A stretch of 48,107 nucleotides of DNA. It comes from a bacterium. Its GTDB lineage: Bacteria; Desulfobacterota; JAPLJL01. The notes under the pieces were generated by a model. It was not told the origin of the DNA and searched no databases. It saw nothing but the letters and a program-made list of their open reading frames with translations. The translations under genes and the position numbers were made by a program. The stretch is taken from the NCBI GenBank assembly GCA_028713675.1, contig JAQTNV010000026.1:1-48107 (forward strand), read 5' to 3'. Below, piece by piece: positions 47,330 through 48,107 of this stretch; positions within the stretch are counted from its first letter, which is position 1; each line of letters starts with the position of its first letter.

Positions 47330-48107
47330 TCAATCCAGATAAACCCGGGAAACCCGTGCCGAGATCGAGGTGAAGATTTCGTAAGGTATCGTCCCGGCCC
47401 AGGCCGCCATTTCCTCCGCGCGAATCTCCTCCTGCCCGTCCCGGCCCAGGAGCGTAACCTCGTCGCCGGCCCGGGCCGAGGGAATCTTTCCCACTTCCAC
47501 CATGGTCAGATCCATGCAAACCGAGCCGATCACCGGCGCTCTTTTTCCCCGGACCAGCACTTCGCCGCGGTTGGACAATGACCGGGAATAGCCGTCCGCG
47601 TATCCGACCGGCAGAATCGCCACGGCCCGGGCGGAACGGTTCAGAAACATCTTTCCATATCCCACCCGGTATCCCGGCGGGATTATTTTGATCTGCTGAA
47701 TGCGGGTTTTCCACGTCAGGACCGGCTTCAGACTCAAGCCCGGTTTCGCCAGGCGTTTTTCCGGATAGGCCCCATAAAGCGCGAGCCCGGTCCGGACCAG
47801 ATTGTCCCCTCCGCTCCGGCGGAGAATTACCGCCGCGCTGTTCGAGGAATGAGTATAGAGAGGTAGGAAACCAGCGTCAAGAAAAAGCCCGATCGCTTTT
47901 TGGAATTCCGTTCGCTGGGAACGGGTAAAGACCGGATCGGCGGCTTCGGAAAGATGGGTCAGGACCCCTTCGATCCGGAGATTGGAGAGCCGCCGGAAAT
48001 CCCGGAGGAACCGGGGGATCTCGGCGGGGATCAACCCGAGCCTGCCCATACCTGTATCGACCTTGAGATGGATCGGAAAGTTCTTTTTCCCCCGGCGCCG
48101 GGCCTCC
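47330..48107 (-). CDS. alr: Alanine racemase, C-terminal part (5' end outside window)
   Basis: About 258 residues are visible from IHLKVDTGMGRLGL to the end. They include the PLP-enzyme blocks GVLTHLSEAAD, THSSNSAA, VRTGLALYGAYP, the catalytic Tyr in GYRVGYGKMF, AILPVGYADGYSRSL, VIGSVCMDLTMV and a final TIPYEIFTSISARVSRVYLD. The enzyme makes D-alanine for peptidoglycan. The N-terminal barrel half with the PLP lysine lies beyond the right edge. It is the first visible gene of the run that continues into the TolC-like gene, mlaC and lspA. Confidence 0.95.
   Translation of the reverse strand, partial: EARRRGKKNFPIHLKVDTGMGRLGLIPAEIPRFLRDFRRLSNLRIEGVLTHLSEAADPVFTRSQRTEFQKAIGLFLDAGFLPLYTHSSNSAAVILRRSGGDNLVRTGLALYGAYPEKRLAKPGLSLKPVLTWKTRIQQIKIIPPGYRVGYGKMFLNRSARAVAILPVGYADGYSRSLSNRGEVLVRGKRAPVIGSVCMDLTMVEVGKIPSARAGDEVTLLGRDGQEEIRAEEMAAWAGTIPYEIFTSISARVSRVYLD

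Noticed and set aside
47319..47714. N-terminal extension of the TolC-like frame
   Set aside because: Overlaps alr out of frame and reads as low complexity; the signal peptide begins at GTG 47318.

Overview
The window comes from a high-GC Gram-negative bacterium. LptD, two TonB-dependent receptors, a TolC-type porin and MlaC imply an outer membrane. There is also sigma54-type regulation, a chemotaxis methylation pair and an arsR-hgcA-hgcB locus, the corrinoid protein/ferredoxin pair of mercury methylators, which points to an anaerobe. An uncultured Desulfobacterota-like (deltaproteobacterial) lineage fits best, but no rRNA or tRNA is visible and the placement is inference. Long stretches between genes are packed with small palindromic elements and degenerate word repeats, so the genome is repeat-rich.

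Layout. 1-5014 (+): tail of a possible zinc-ribbon protein, a HEAT-repeat protein, CheR, CheB and a LapA-like membrane protein. 5015-5946: repeats only. 5947-8137 (-): QueG-like Fe-S protein, a small Cys-rich protein and two single-domain receivers; the second receiver forms an operon with an 87-aa protein behind a near-perfect sigma54 promoter. 8503-13685 (-): dCache-type histidine kinase, OppA-like lipoprotein, a possible hydrophobic Gly-rich peptide gene with a one-base frame break, and a radical SAM/SPASM maturase. 14147-17719 (-): NtrC-family activator followed by a TonB receptor. 17720-18613: repeats.

18614-28842 (-) is an accessory region, much of it AT-rich: a RelE/ParE-type toxin-antitoxin pair, a DUF5131 (Gp37/Gp68) protein with its three-Cys-motif partner TcmP, a Ser/Thr kinase fused to a SAMHD1-like HD phosphohydrolase, an orphan receiver, an RDD membrane protein, a TPR protein whose archaemetzincin domain has lost its zinc site, and an FN3 protein. 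A 25-bp inverted repeat flanks the tcmP-DUF5131 pair, and further copies of the same motif sit between the next genes. This is the best candidate for an undescribed, possibly phage-defence, system.

28843-29752: repeats. 29753-33750 (+): Na/Pi cotransporter and LptD. 34099-39674 (-): second TonB receptor, a cyclase-family hydrolase, and a polytopic membrane protein with C-terminal TPRs. 39801-41767 (+): rsmI overlapping a saccharopine-dehydrogenase-like gene. 41900-44056 (-): arsR, hgcA, hgcB. HgcA has Ala where the cap-helix Lys is expected, and arsR has a strong promoter with an overlapping palindrome. 44322-48107 (-): alr (cut by the window edge), a TolC-like gene, mlaC and lspA in a tight run, then a PspC-like protein.

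Two themes stand out. One is a possible signalling chain (maturase, peptide, peptide-binding lipoprotein, sensor kinase, receivers) in 7.5-13.7 kb. The other is the mobile-looking enzyme island at 19.4-24.1 kb.
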